Source of the DNA: Entoloma clypeatum
Lineage: Eukaryota; Basidiomycota; Agaricomycetes; Agaricales; Entolomataceae
Direction: 5' to 3'
DNA length: 64,000 bases
NCBI GenBank assembly: GCA_963565915.1
Contig: OY751488.1
Location: 2,170,001-2,234,000 of the forward strand
Both the position numbers and the translations under genes were made by a program. Position 1 is the stretch's first letter. The number at the start of each line of letters is the position of its first letter. The notes below the pieces were generated by a model. That model was given only the letters and a program-made list of their open reading frames with translations. It did no database searches and was not told the DNA's origin. Below, one piece after another: positions 1 to 11,404 of this stretch.

Positions 1-893
1 TTCACATATAAGTTCCTATATATAACATCTACCTTTGATTGGGGACCGGAAATCGTAAGTCTAGACAGGGCTCATCTGAGCTCTCCATTGAGTATCTTTG
101 GTCTAGCTGGGGTATTGGGTAGCCGTTGTCGGGATGATTCGTGGGGCATATTTGACCTTTATCCTCCCCAGTAAGTCCGTGGTATTGCTCCCCATTTTCT
201 AGCGCTGTGACCTGTGCAGTTATCATCAAATACTTGAAATCTAAACTAATCACTCCCAATCTTTCGACACACAACGGCCCTATCAGGACGCCGTCAACCA
301 GCAGCATAAATTTAGAAAATCAACCTATTCTTGCGCAATCACCTAGCTCGAAACGATTCACCTTGCGTCAACATCCAATCTCTACCAATGTGACTCTTGG
401 GAAGGCACCGAGTAGCTCCCCTGCCTTTGATATGGCGATAGCCCAGTTCTCCGCTTTGATAGATTTGGTCGGCTATGGTATAATGGTTACGATGCCGAGC
501 CCCCTGGCGTTTACCTCGGCTGCACTATTGGGGTCCTTCTCTGCTGGTTTTAACCCAGCAGTCCAAAGCATTGCGTTGACAGTCTATATACGGAGTGGAG
601 GAAAGGAAAGCGGAGAATTATTAGGGGCATTGTCTGTCGTACAGACTTTGTGGTACGTATTGCTCTAGACTATTTCCCTCGTGGCGACCTCTGACCCCTT
701 GTGTTGCAGCTCGAAGATCTTGGGTCCACCGTTGTATGGCCTTGTGTACGTGGAGTCTATAGCAACATTCCCGCGGGCGATATTTGTTGTGTCGGCGGCT
801 TTGGCCTTTCTATCGTTTGTGTTACTGATGATCGTGAGGATCCCCAGTGACAAGGGATTGAATACCTGTGACGATGAAGAAACTGAAAGTTGA
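1..893 (+). CDS. MFS transporter, 3' part (5' end outside the window)
   Basis: C-terminal half of a major facilitator superfamily exporter, presumably moving a small molecule across a membrane. Exons 1-54, 107-170, 220-652 and 710-893 join in phase with GT-AG introns; the TGA is at 891-893. Visible parts are a helix ending near FDWGPEI, a helix starting LGYWVAVVG, a polar central loop rich in Ser/Thr/Pro, then the last helices (SFSAGFNPAVQSIALTVY, LGPPLYGLVYV). Intron positions and sequence match the complete paralogue at 38313-40739 exon for exon. No lesion is visible in this part. Substrate unknown; the family is TetA-like and common in Agaricomycetes. Confidence 0.82.
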
Positions 894-1611
894 TGGACGA
901 AGTGTGTGGAGGTCCGGTACCGATGGCGTCCTTCGAAATATATTTAGTTTCTTGTTTCTTTTCTTAGAATGTCTCAGAAGCAGTAGTATAAAATTTTGCT
1001 CTCATTTTATCAGAGTTCACTCTCTCTCTTGACCCGTACTCGTCGCCCGTGGTTCACGTGCCACATTAGTGGGGCCCACCGCGAGTCGAGAGTCGCGTTG
1101 AGGAGAGCCCGCCGTCACCACCGACTGTCTGTCCGCCGTTCGTTGCGAACTTCTCTCAGCCATCGCCGTCCTCTGCTCGCTGAACATCTGTCTGCTGCTG
1201 TCACCAACGCCTGTCTGCCGTGCCCGCCCTCTGAAGGTCACCTGGACCATACTCTGCGCGCCGATTGCCACTCTGCTCGTTGTCTCCCATCGCCCACATT
1301 CTGACCCCTACCCTCTCTGCTATCCACAGTCACGCACTCATCATTTCTTACCCGCCGCGCCGATCTGCTCGAGGCTTTCTCCCTCGCCGAGGACATGGGT
1401 CTACCGGAGCACTCCCTATCCCGTCTCGCCAGCTTGCTCTGCGTCTTGGCATCCGCGGAACAGCTGCCCGACCACCGCCCGTCAACTCGTCGACCGACGC
1501 ACAACCCGCCTCGACCTTCTCGATTGCCCTCGTACGTCGCCCATCTAGTCCTCTACGCCCCAGCCCGCAGTTCCCTGGATTCGGAACTATACACAAGGAC
1601 GCGATGTCACT
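894..1611. other. Intergenic, C-rich, nothing recognised
   Basis: Starts just after the MFS stop. From about 1000 it is rich in CGCC/CTCG words and gives overlapping Arg/Ser/Pro-rich open frames on both strands, as compositional bias does. None resembles a known protein. It could be the degraded 5' end of the gag-like relic that follows. Confidence 0.4.
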
Positions 1612-2400
1612 ATGAATCATGATGCCGCGGCCTCGAGACTCGAAGACCCTGCATTTCGATCCGAAGATATCAGAAGGCCGATGGACTTTTTGCACGAGTA
1701 CGAAAGCTTGTCCGACGCATGCCATATGTCCAACGTCGAAAAAGTCGAGTGGCTCGTGCACTACACGAACGCCAGGACGCCTGAGGTCTGGAAAACTTTC
1801 GACGGTTATCGTGTAATGAGGATCTGGGTGCAAACGTCAGCCAGCCGGTTGTCTCGGCGAAAGCATGGCTATGTACCCACATTGTTAACCTTCTGTTTGC
1901 TTGATGATCATGTCTTCTACTCTTGTTCCTCAAAACAGGTTGATGCCTATATCCTCAACAGCCGACGAAAAGGTGGCCGCAAAATAGAGGAAAGTGACCT
2001 TCGCCAATGGAAGGTGAATTTTTTTGGATAGGTTAAGTTATCGGCGAGGGAAAAGAAGCTGGCAGCTGTGGGAGCAACGAGGTTGTCAACGCAGAGTGCA
2101 CTCATGGTGCAAGAGCCGTCGCTCCGGGCTTGGTTTGAACAATTCCTTTTCTGATCATCATCAACACAACACCGCGCTGACGGAGATCGACTTCGAGGAA
2201 CAGACGGCGGGTTATCAGGCTGCATATTCACAACTCGCAGCGGCTGAAGCACCAGAGCCGGATCTGGTGGCTTATGTGGGGAATGTCCAAGACTATTTGG
2301 GCCGAGAGCTTGTGAGATTGTTGGAGCTGTCGGACGCGGAGGGAGGCAGGCGTTTGAGGAGTCTCATAGATGCGGTGGATCCAAGTGGCATATTTTGGCT
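1612..2400 (+). pseudogene. Gag-like retroelement fragment (tentative)
   Basis: From 1612 an open frame reads a short acidic protein with the pattern MDFLHEYESLSDACHMS, then VEWLVHYTNARTPEVWKTF. This resembles the start of retrotransposon gag-type proteins of Agaricomycetes (an F-L-x-E-x-E-x-L stretch, then a W-K-x-L/F-x-G-Y region). After about 1815 the similarity continues only in broken frames, and no zinc knuckle, protease or reverse transcriptase follows. No LTRs were found. The call rests on remembered family shape only; it could instead be an unrelated hypothetical gene. Confidence 0.28.
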
Positions 2401-2689
2401 GTGTTGAGGAGTGCTGGGTTTACGGTCCTAGTGGGGAACTCGATGCTCGAGAGATTAGAGAGGGATCGATGAAGGCACAACCATTTAAAGTCGAAGATTT
2501 GATTGGATACCTCTTCCTTTTGAAGATACTCAGGATCGCAACTCAAGTAATTACCACCGAGGATCGTTTCTAGTTTATAGGTAGATACAACTCCAATACA
2601 TATTGTTTGAAGCCAGGGATGGGCACAGCCACCTCGGCTCGTCAGTTCTGTTCACTCAGCGTGAAGTCGTGAAGTCATCGACATTCATG

Positions 2690-5480
2690 GCCTCGACATC
2701 TACAATTACTATGGAGGAATGGGAGAAGTTGGCGCCTCTTGATGACGAGGCCATGCGGAGCGTCGAGGTGATCAAGGACTACCACTCGAGGTAAGTTCCT
2801 TCGGCTCTCTCGTGCTTTCTACTTGAATTCATGATACTTGCATAGTCCAGGAAAGATGAAGACGACGACCCATTAACTCAACCCGCCTCTCCGCGCGTAG
2901 TAAAGCCTTAAATCGTCTTTGCTTGCTCCGGGAACACCACTTGCCATCTCCGCGTCTGTTTCGCAATCCACCCCGCGCCCGCACGCTCTTGACCCTAAAC
3001 AGCCGATCCAGACACCCCAACAATTTATGACTGGTTTGCGCTGATTGACCGGTCCGTCGCGCACAGTCAGGAATCACATTTCCGTGCGCACGCGGAAAAC
3101 GTAAAGGGTTATCTGGAGGTGTGCGAGGAGCTCGTGAAGAAGATTGACTTTGTCGATCAGGAGGTGGAGGCGATGCTGGATGGGTGGAAGAGCGTTGAGG
3201 AGGGAGGGAAGAGTCTGAAAGGGGCATGTGAGCGGTTGCTGGAGGGGGTGGGTTACCCATGTTCAAGGTTGTTCGAGGTGACGGAGGAAACTGACGCCCG
3301 TTTGGAGTATTTCCAGGAGCTGGAACACGCGACCAGGATGTTGAATCATCCTAGCGAGTCTCTTGTGCTTCAGACGGATTTCTTGTACATGGTCGAACGC
3401 GTCGATATTTGTATCGAATACCTCAAGGCCCATGTACGCCCTTCGTTCATCCTCGATCCTCCCACTTACTATCTCCCCACACTACAGAAACATTATCGTG
3501 AAGCCGAGATATACCTCTTCCGATACCAACAATGTATGACCCGCGTCATGACACTTTATCAAGATGTACTTCGTCGGTTCCCTTCGCGCTCTCTCTTGAC
3601 CTCTTAAAAAGACTTGCCCAAACGGTACCCCCCTTGCTCCTTCAATCTCACAATATATCTAACGATAGCATGAACAGGACATGTCGGCTACCGCCTAGTC
3701 CCACCTCCTCTACACCCGCTTTGTCTCTGTATCCCAACAGCTCCTGCCCCTCCTGAGCGAGCTCGAGCGGAGAGCACGCGCGCACCCCGAGGAACTCTCA
3801 GCTCTTCTGGCGGAGTGTCATGCCGCCTGTTTTACGGCGTGGAAGAGTTTGTTAATCGGCCGTGTGACGGAGGAATTAGAGGATTGGATCCACGGCGGAA
3901 GGAGATTGTTGAGCTGGTTGGAGCTTTTTTCCCCCTCATTCTTTTTTGAATGGATGACTGATACAACTTGGGATAGACAAGAGCGGGGTGCAGCTTTTTC
4001 AAGCAGCTCTGCACGGATGAGTTCGAGCTCTATGATACAGGAGGTTTTTCAGCTCGGGAGAGGATCTGCTCTAGTCAGTCTTTTCTTCTTCATCTTTTGT
4101 GCAAACTACTGAAGGATTGGTGTATGAAGTCAATACTTGGAAAACCTATGTGACTATCTATATGACGATCTCCGTCCGCGAATCTTGCACGAACCACCCC
4201 TAACGACGCTTGTGAAGTCTGTACCGTTCTTCAGGCACTCATGGTCCTCGACAGCTCCCGGCACGTTGAGTCTGAATCCGACGCCGGGGAAGATGAAGAT
4301 GAAGACGACGAAGAGAAAGACGAATCCTCCACACCCACGGAACTAACGACGGACCTCAATAACTCCCGAGGGCGGCAGAATCAAGGGCTTGGAAAGAGGC
4401 TGCATATAAGTAACCTGCTGCAGATGGTGCTGCAGGATGCGCAGACGAGATTGTTCTTCAGGGCGCAGGCGGTGAAGCAGAGTGAGGTGAGATATTATCA
4501 ACGTAAGGGGGAGGATTTGGGGTGGCTTGATGTGTTGATTGGTGGGTTCTGGTTTGTACTCTACCCCTTTCCTGGCTTCTGGCCTCGCCTTTCCTTTATA
4601 TCCATCCTTTAGTTCCTTTATTTCTTATTTCTGGATAGAGGCTAATTGACTGAACCCGAACAGAGGCACAAAAACCTGCAAACCACGACCCGGGGAACGA
4701 GATTAGGGAGAAGGAGAGTGTAAGCAAGATGTTTGGGTCATAGGTCATTGAACAAGAGAGTTGGTACCCGACACTGAAAAAGACAGTTTGGGTGTCGGAG
4801 CAGCTCAGGGACTTTGTCAATGTATCTCTTCTCCCCTCTCCCTTCCTTTTACAATCTTTTGCTTATATTGGGTTTCTTCTCGTGGCCGGCGATATAGCTC
4901 AGGAGGTAATAAGCCTCTGTCGACAGTCGCTCGTCACCGCCTCTGATCTGATTATCCAGAGGAACGGGAACGAGCTTGACGGGAGACTGTTCCTCATCCG
5001 CCACCTGATGCTACTGAAGGATGTTGGGAAGAATTTGGATTTGGATTTAGAAGGGGCTGTGAGTTGTGAGTGGTGTTGTGGCTGGCAGCTCGAGTACCGG
5101 GGAAGCAGGTTCGAGCGCTGGTGCCGTTGGCCTGGAGAGTGCGGGGCTAGGTGTGACGGATACATTACCGTCGATGTTGAGTCGGACGACGTCGTTGTCG
5201 TCTGATGCGTTGTTTGCGTCGTTGGGGATGCCGAGGGCAGGGGAGTATGAGGGAGGCTCAACATGTATGTTGTGCTGAACTCTAATTTTCTCTCATGAAC
5301 TAAACTAATTATGTTCTAATCCTCTCAACGGATGGATAGAAAAGATGTGAGCACCGACGGCGAAATTCCAACCAGCTTCATCTTCCGCCGCTTCAGAACC
5401 CTCAACCACCCGCGAGGCGCTCGAAGCAGAGTTTCGACGCGCATGCGAGACAGAGCTGACCACACCACTGTCATAATGGT
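2690..5480 (+). pseudogene. COG3: COG3 (conserved oligomeric Golgi complex subunit 3) pseudogene
   Basis: Degraded copy of the gene for COG3/Sec34, a vesicle-tethering subunit of the Golgi COG complex. Recognisable blocks in order: MEEWEKLAPLDDEAM (about 2710), DARLEYFQELEHATRML and VERVDICIEYLKAH (about 3290-3430), REAEIYLFRYQQCMTR (about 3490), ENLCDYLYDDLRPRILHE (about 4140), HISNLLQMVLQDAQTRLFF (about 4400), AQEVISLCRQSLVTASDLI (about 4900) and DALFASLGMPRAGE (about 5205). Several old introns keep GT-AG ends. Lesions: an in-frame stop near 2910, one extra T near 3556, one missing A near 3875, and frame switches near 4211 and between 5060 and 5140. No single frame can make the protein. The functional gene is presumably elsewhere. 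Confidence 0.85.
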
Positions 5481-5539
5481 TAATGCAGGTGAGCACGAAA
5501 TATATGTGGAAGCCGAAGCCGTCTAAAAAATTCAAACCT

Positions 5540-6305
5540 TGCTAGGATAAACTTCCTCCTGGCGCAACCTTGTTAGGCACAGTCCTGTCGTCCGACAAGA
5601 CTCAAATATCAGTGCTGACAGGCCATCGACAGGCTCACCCGCTTCTGATCAGTCTGGCAAATATTGATATGGAATTTCGAACGAAGACCTCCAACCATGC
5701 ATTCCTTCTCCTCGCATTACTCCCCATTCCGAAGTTCATTGTGGGAGATTCAAAGACACACGGTGTTCTTGAAGCTCGTTTGACGCACGAAAGTCTTTAC
5801 TTTATCCTTGAACCCTTGAAGACAGCTGCAAGAATCGGAATCATGATGACCGATTCCATTGGCACACAGCGATATTGCTTCACACCCCTCGCTTCCTACA
5901 TCGTAGACACTCCAGAATCAGCACTCGTTGCCTGTGTGGCCAACAAGACTTCGTCTGTCACGATGGCATCACATAAAACATTTGGAGATCCTTTCCGACA
6001 TCCGTCCCGTGGGTGCAGCTGAGATCGACTTTCGGTTCTCGGTCCTACATCCACATACTGGCTTCAAACACTTTTCCAGTGGGATTTCCACTCTAAAACA
6101 AGTCACTGGCAGGGAGCAGCGAGATATGCAGCGGTGTATTGTGGCACTCACCGCTGGAGCTGTTCCAAAGGATTTTCTCATTGCAGTTCGTGCATTAATG
6201 GACTTCCGTTACCATGCGCAGGCTGCAGAAATTGATACCGAAGCTTGTTCCAATATTCGGAGGCCCATACAGGATTTCATACAATATCGAAGATTTGTAT
6301 ATTAA
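5540..6305 (+). mobile_element. Plavaka-type DNA transposase relic
   Basis: Fragment of a transposase of the basidiomycete Plavaka group (CACTA-like DNA transposons). The first frame (5570-6022) holds DKLPPGATLLGTVLSSDKTQ, LLISLANIDMEFR, ALLPIPKFI and ASYIVDTPESALVACVANK, the order I recall for this family. Similarity continues one base out of phase (from about 5990) with IDFRFSVLHPHTGFKHFSSG, QVTGREQRDMQRCIVAL and VRALMDFRYHAQA, ending at a stop at 6303-6305. The N-terminal part is missing and there is a frameshift, so it is inactive. It lies directly behind the COG3 pseudogene and may have contributed to its loss. Confidence 0.72.
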
Positions 6306-6864
6306 ACATAACACGATGACCATGAGGCCTCTGCTATAGCGTTCCCCAGTCTCTTCCGCTTACGAACATCTGACTACTTAAAACAATTCAGACGCTTTTG
6401 CACACCAATCCGATTCGTGTGAAGCCATCAAGCCCCCATGCACTACCCAATCTGCAGTTCCTCACTCTGAACTAAGCCATGGAAAGATCATCAAGTGAAG
6501 TGGAATCAATCTCGAGCAGTGACGGGGCATATGTACGACGGTCGGGAATTCATATACCTGGCCACACGTTCCATACATCCCAAGACACTTGACATACATC
6601 GTCTTGAGCTGCTCAAGAACCCTCTCCGTGCCGTCGTCGAGCGCTTCGGCGTCGAGTCGGACGGAGATGGCGGCTCGGAGTACTTATCGTGATGAGGGGG
6701 CGATACCGCTTATTTGGCTTGCCGATGTCGAGATTGGCCAGTCTTTTTCTCTGCTTTCTGTTGATTTGGAGACTCTTGAGAGATTGACTCTGTTTGAATA
6801 GTATGCGAGATATTTTAGAGGTGAGGTTGATTGGGACGGAGGGTCTGGGACGGATGTACTTGGT
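6306..6864. other. Intergenic, no gene recognised
   Basis: Between the transposase relic and the 3' end of the kinase-fold gene on the other strand. Short open frames (6495-6692, 6589-6801) resemble nothing I know and lack splice partners. It may include the degraded 3' end of the transposon. No terminal inverted repeat was spotted. Confidence 0.4.
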
Positions 6865-8179
6865 CTAGCTAGGTAGCAATTCTTTAACTATAGACTGGGC
6901 TACAAAGTCTTCTTTGCGGGAGCCTACCAAAAATTGGATCCCTTCTGTGACAAGAGATCTCGCAGACTCCTTGTCGGCACTCGGGGCATGGGGAGCTGAG
7001 GTGACGATCTGACTTCCGCAGCCAGCTAGGGCATCTCTGGCAAGGTGATGACCCGACGTTTTCGACACCTGTGCATATGCATCAAGAAAATTGGACAGCA
7101 GGGTTGACGCGTCCTCGTTGGTGACACGGCTGCCAAGACGCATCATGAGATACATCTCGGCACAAAATGGACTGAGTTCTAGCCCGGCTGCGCCAGCCTG
7201 TGCATTCTCCCAGTCGATAACGTATAACTTCTGGATAGCCAGGTCGGATCCTGGTTTGACCAGAATATTGCTTGCCCGAAAACCGCCTTTATAAAACTGA
7301 TAAACGTCAGGCGCGCATGTACTAGTATTGGCTGTGGAGAAAGAAGTAAGCTCACGATATCGCGAGCATGCATCATTTTCCCCTGCAACTCGTCTGCAAT
7401 CCCCGAGATCACTTGGAGATCCGAATCTTCCACCTTAAAGGGTGGGTCTACCAAGGCGGGTGGAATGTTCTTTCCAGCCAGGCGCAGGGTATTTACCATA
7501 TTTTCACCCACCCATTGGGCCCCCATTGTTCTGGAATGGACACACGCATCGAAGACGTCGAGGATTCCGTCTGGATTTTCCTTACTCCATTCGTGCATGT
7601 TGGCTATAAGTTCACCCAAAGAACGTCCGATTGTTTCTGCCACACGAAAATTCGGAGTTTGGCGAGACTTGAGAAAGTCAATCAAAGATAGACTGTCGAT
7701 GCCGCAGTCTTCCATGATCATAATGTTGTTGTAGGCATCGAAATGATACACAGAGGGGACTGTGGCAATAGACCCCAAGGCAGGTTGTGAGTTAAGCCAG
7801 GACTTGACTCGGGACATAGCTTCGACCTCAAACCTCTGATTTATTGTGGGATACGTTGACCTTAGTAGATCGGATACTATTCAGAATCCAGATCACCTAC
7901 CAAGCGCACTACATCAAAAGAAAAGCTCCAAGCTTTGTGAAACGGCTGGGCATGCTTCAAAACCACCGTCTCCTGGTCATGAAAAGGCGTAACGAGATGA
8001 ATTCTGTATATATAATTGGTGTACCCGCCGGCAAGTGTTGTGACAAGCTGGCTTGCGAAAGGGGTACCAGCAAGAAATTTCTCCACCGCATTGATGGAAG
8101 TTAACACAGCGGGATCAGCTACCGCAGACATCGGAATAGGCATGGCATTGTGTACTGGGAGGTATCCCGCGCTCGACAT
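6865..8179 (-). CDS. Aminoglycoside phosphotransferase-fold protein, predicted pseudokinase
   Basis: Exons (complement) 8179-7901, 7835-7356 and 7296-6865 join in phase to about 396 aa. The fold is the APH/choline-kinase-like phosphotransferase family: nucleotide-loop region GGYTNYIYRI, a Lys in VVLKHA, the hinge region IMIMEDCGIDSL, the Brenner-type segment GGFRASNILV and the metal-site segment LYVIDWENAQ. In active members the Brenner loop carries a catalytic Asp (GDFxxxNIL). Here the codon is GGT (Gly), whereas the paralogue at 28053-29336 keeps Asp. It is therefore predicted to be inactive or to have another role. Otherwise it is intact. Substrate unknown; its neighbour on the same strand is the acyl-CoA ligase gene. 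Confidence 0.82.
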
Positions 8180-8604
8180 TAATCAGGAGGGTGTGCTGAA
8201 TAGGTAGAAGGTATCACCTTACTATCAGCCAGGCCTTCAAGCGAGCATTGAGTAAAGTCAGGGGAAACAGAGCCGGAGATATCCGAGAAGGCCGAACTTG
8301 AAGCCTCAACTCGTGGGGCCCGAATGAAGTTAGGTTTATAACGCGCACCCTCATACTTATGACTCCCATCATTCGAGCATTGTGCTACAGTACATAACAT
8401 TGATGTACAACTGTAGGACTGCCAGGATTTTTTCATGGACTGAAACGACAGAAGCATTTTCGAAATCAAAAGCGGGTTTGAGGTGAATCAACTGGTAGTC
8501 GTTGCGTGCATGTTGTGGTCTCAAAAACCCAGGCTCATCATGATATTGTTGCCCATCGAACAGAACGGTAAGTTACAAGATACGGATACCAGTACAGATG
8601 CACC
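8180..8604. other. Intergenic between kinase-fold gene and ligase gene
   Basis: Both neighbours are on the minus strand, so this holds the promoter of the kinase-fold gene and the 3' flank of the ligase gene. No TATA box, repeat or coding similarity stands out. Confidence 0.45.
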
Positions 8605-10787
8605 TTATAATTTCGTCCGTGTTTTATCTGAGCCTATCAGGCCACTTCTCCTTTGTTCAAATTCTGCTTGCAACAGCCCCTTCAGGACCTTCCCCGTATG
8701 CGACTTTGGCAGCTATATTATCATTAGCAGTGGGTCCCAAGTCGCATATATTAGTGAGGCTTACTTGGTCCACAATTTCGATGCCTCCCGTCAACCATTT
8801 ACGAAAGTTGAGGGATTCCTTGTGCCACTTCTGTAGAGCCTGTACAGTAGCGTCCGCCCCTAGTTTCCGACCGTTGTCAGTCAGTACAACCCATGCCCGT
8901 GGGACCTGCTCATGTACCCCTAGCTCTCCGCTAACGCCCGCTACAGCGATATCCGAAATCAGTTTCCTCGGTTCAATCATGCAAAGCTTTTCAATTTCGG
9001 TGGGGAATACTGTGTCACCAGCTCTTTTGAAAATATCCTTCACTCTGTTGATAAAGCTAGATCCATAGAGGTCAGGGCAGGGAGTCGGAGCAAGCTAGAA
9101 AGGATTGGCATACAAGAAAAATCCATCTTCGTCAACCCTGAAACTGTCCCCCGTTCTACACCAGCCGCCGATAAAAGTGTCCTGCGTATCTCTTTCATTC
9201 TTGAAATATCCCGGAGCGATACCTTTCCCTTTGATCCAGAGCTCTCCCACTTCGTTGAAATCTGCTTCGGAACCATCTTCACGGACGATTCGTGCTTCTA
9301 CTCCCGGAGCTAGGACGCCCAACGTTTTCGGGCCGTTTTGCAGCTTCTTCCCAAAACTTCCCGGGGCTGGTACTATAACAGATGTTGTCTGCTCGTCATC
9401 CGGTAAATATTTAACTTTCGGTTAGCTTGAACCTCGCTTAACTAACCGCTTCTGTAATACCATAGACTACGGGAAAACGTGTTACGTTCAGGTGTTTGGC
9501 GAATTTGGAAAATCACATACACTCGGAAAATACGACATGCGCTGGGATGACAGACTTGAACGTCGCAGCGATATCAGGTAAAAGATGATCTGCGGAAGAT
9601 CCTACAAATCTGAGGGTGTTCAAATCGTACTTCGTGATGTAAGGATAATGAGCAATCTGATGAATAACCATGGGTGAACAGATAACATTGGTAATCTTGA
9701 ACCTGCATAGCTGTTCAGCCTACGTTCAATCACAGCAACAAAAAACCTACTCGGATACCGCTCTCAATGCGTCCTCTATGTTCCACTGATCGAGTATGAC
9801 GCTTGTCGCAAGTGAACGGAATGGCCAGAAACAAGCTTGATGGAGCCCCGCGGAATGACACATGGGCATTACAACAAGCTGCGTGACTTGTCCATGATCT
9901 TCGTTTGGTTTCCCCACCTATTGGGGTGTTGATCAGGATCCTGTCAAGAAGTGGTGAGCGTACCTTTGTGAGGATTGAGACGTACATCTCGGAAATGGTT
10001 ATTCCTTGTTGAATAGAAAATACGAGATTCCCGTGAGAGATCATAGTCGCTAAGGGGAAGTCCCGTGTCAAATCATATCGAGAGGCGAGGATGGACACCA
10101 AATTACCTTTGGGAGTCCCGCCAGTCCCGCTTGAAAAGGCTAGAAATGCAATGGTGTCTTTCGTGGCAGGTCGAGGTGTAAAAGTTGACAATCTGAGACG
10201 TCCGATACCTTGGATTATTTCCTCAAGGTACTTTTGATCACTGTCGTCCCCTTCCCCTAGAATGTAAACTCTTTCGAGGGGGATACCAGTCCTTTTGGCT
10301 ATGGGAAGTATGACAGGCAGCAGATGTGAGTCGAGGAACAAACGCGTTGGTTTCGCCAACTCCAGGGCATATTCGAACTCGTGCGGCGTCCAATAGGGAG
10401 GGATTAAGAAGAACGGCGTCGCGAGAAACAACAAAGAATGAACTAGCGTGACAAAATCCTAACGAAAAAGCATCAATGATGGTTCAGTCTCAAACACGAA
10501 TCCATGAGAATACCCACGAGCGTGCTTTGACTGATAATTGCGATGACCTCTTTGTCCTCAGCGAGAATACCCAGCCCACCTTCGGACACAGAAGTACCAA
10601 AAGCAGTCGCAGCCAACTGAACTCGTTCGCGAAATTCTCGGCGTGTATACTTCCTCCTACTCTTAACATCGACATACAGAGTATGATCCCCTGGCCACTC
10701 TAATTGGTCAGGCCGTTCCCATAGATAACGGAAGAAGTTAATCTCAGGGGGCACTGGGGGATCTGGATATGAAGACTTGAGGTACAT
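8605..10787 (-). CDS. AMP-dependent acyl-CoA ligase/synthetase, one phase anomaly
   Basis: Adenylate-forming enzyme (ANL superfamily, aryl/acyl-CoA ligase type) that would activate a carboxylic acid as acyl-AMP and then CoA thioester. Exons (complement): 10787-10518, 10458-10107, 10049-9964, 9917-9751, 9702-9521, 9466-9447, 9414-9114, 9056-8765, 8712-8605; about 590 aa. Motifs: AFSSGTGGTPK (A3), EFYGITE (A5), GGWCRTGD (A7) and PKSHTGKVL with the A10 Lys. The start is the Met of MYLKSSYPDPP; an upstream in-frame Met at 10856 is possible. Oddity: after EFYGITEA the next exon is reached across only 32 nt and in the wrong phase by one base. This gene may therefore be broken or use an unseen splice. 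It diverges from the GH3 gene. Confidence 0.78.
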
Positions 10788-11404
10788 AGCAGACGAGCGT
10801 TTGGTGTATATCGCTAGCGATGGAGTACATTTGTAGGTGAAGAATGACAATCCCAATGATCGATGACTCGCAATCGGCCGGTCAACAATCTTCTAGGGTC
10901 GGGGCTTTGTGGGAAGGTCGACATACAGTAGATCCAATCATGCCCGATGGCTAAAGAAAATGAGAAAAGTTGAATCAGCTGCATTCTGAGCGGAGTTCAA
11001 ATGGTGCCCGTCACGCGCACTCCCTTCATTCTCTTTATGGTGTAATTCACAGGTTTATTTTTGGACGTCACATGGATAAATGGGCTTATACTATCGGCGC
11101 CTTAGTTGTTGAGTCGAATACGTTATCTATGTAAATGCACCTCTTTTCCTCTGGACAGGGTAATTTCTTTCGTGCCAGTTTGAGATGAATGCCGTAAATT
11201 AACCTGGTCGCCCAGAAGAAGACACTGATAAGAACCTCAGGGCCAGTCGGACTCTGATGCAGGGTGGTCAACACAAACCTTTCTCAGTCTAGTGAAGGGC
11301 GGGGATAGCGTGAGCAAGGCCAGATCTTGCACCATTCGGGTCCTTCATCGACGACGAATATCTTATGGAAGCTCAGATAATCCATCCTCCGAAACCCCAA
11401 CACG
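10788..11404. promoter_or_regulatory. Divergent promoter region, ligase (-) and GH3 (+)
   Basis: This 617-bp stretch separates the starts of two divergently transcribed genes and must contain both promoters. No clear TATA box or repeated operator-like word could be picked out by eye. A short minus-strand frame (11086-11274) resembles nothing known. Confidence 0.45.

Noticed and set aside
1000..1620. Several Arg/Pro-rich open frames on both strands
   Set aside because: All overlap, none has similarity, and the composition explains the lack of stops.
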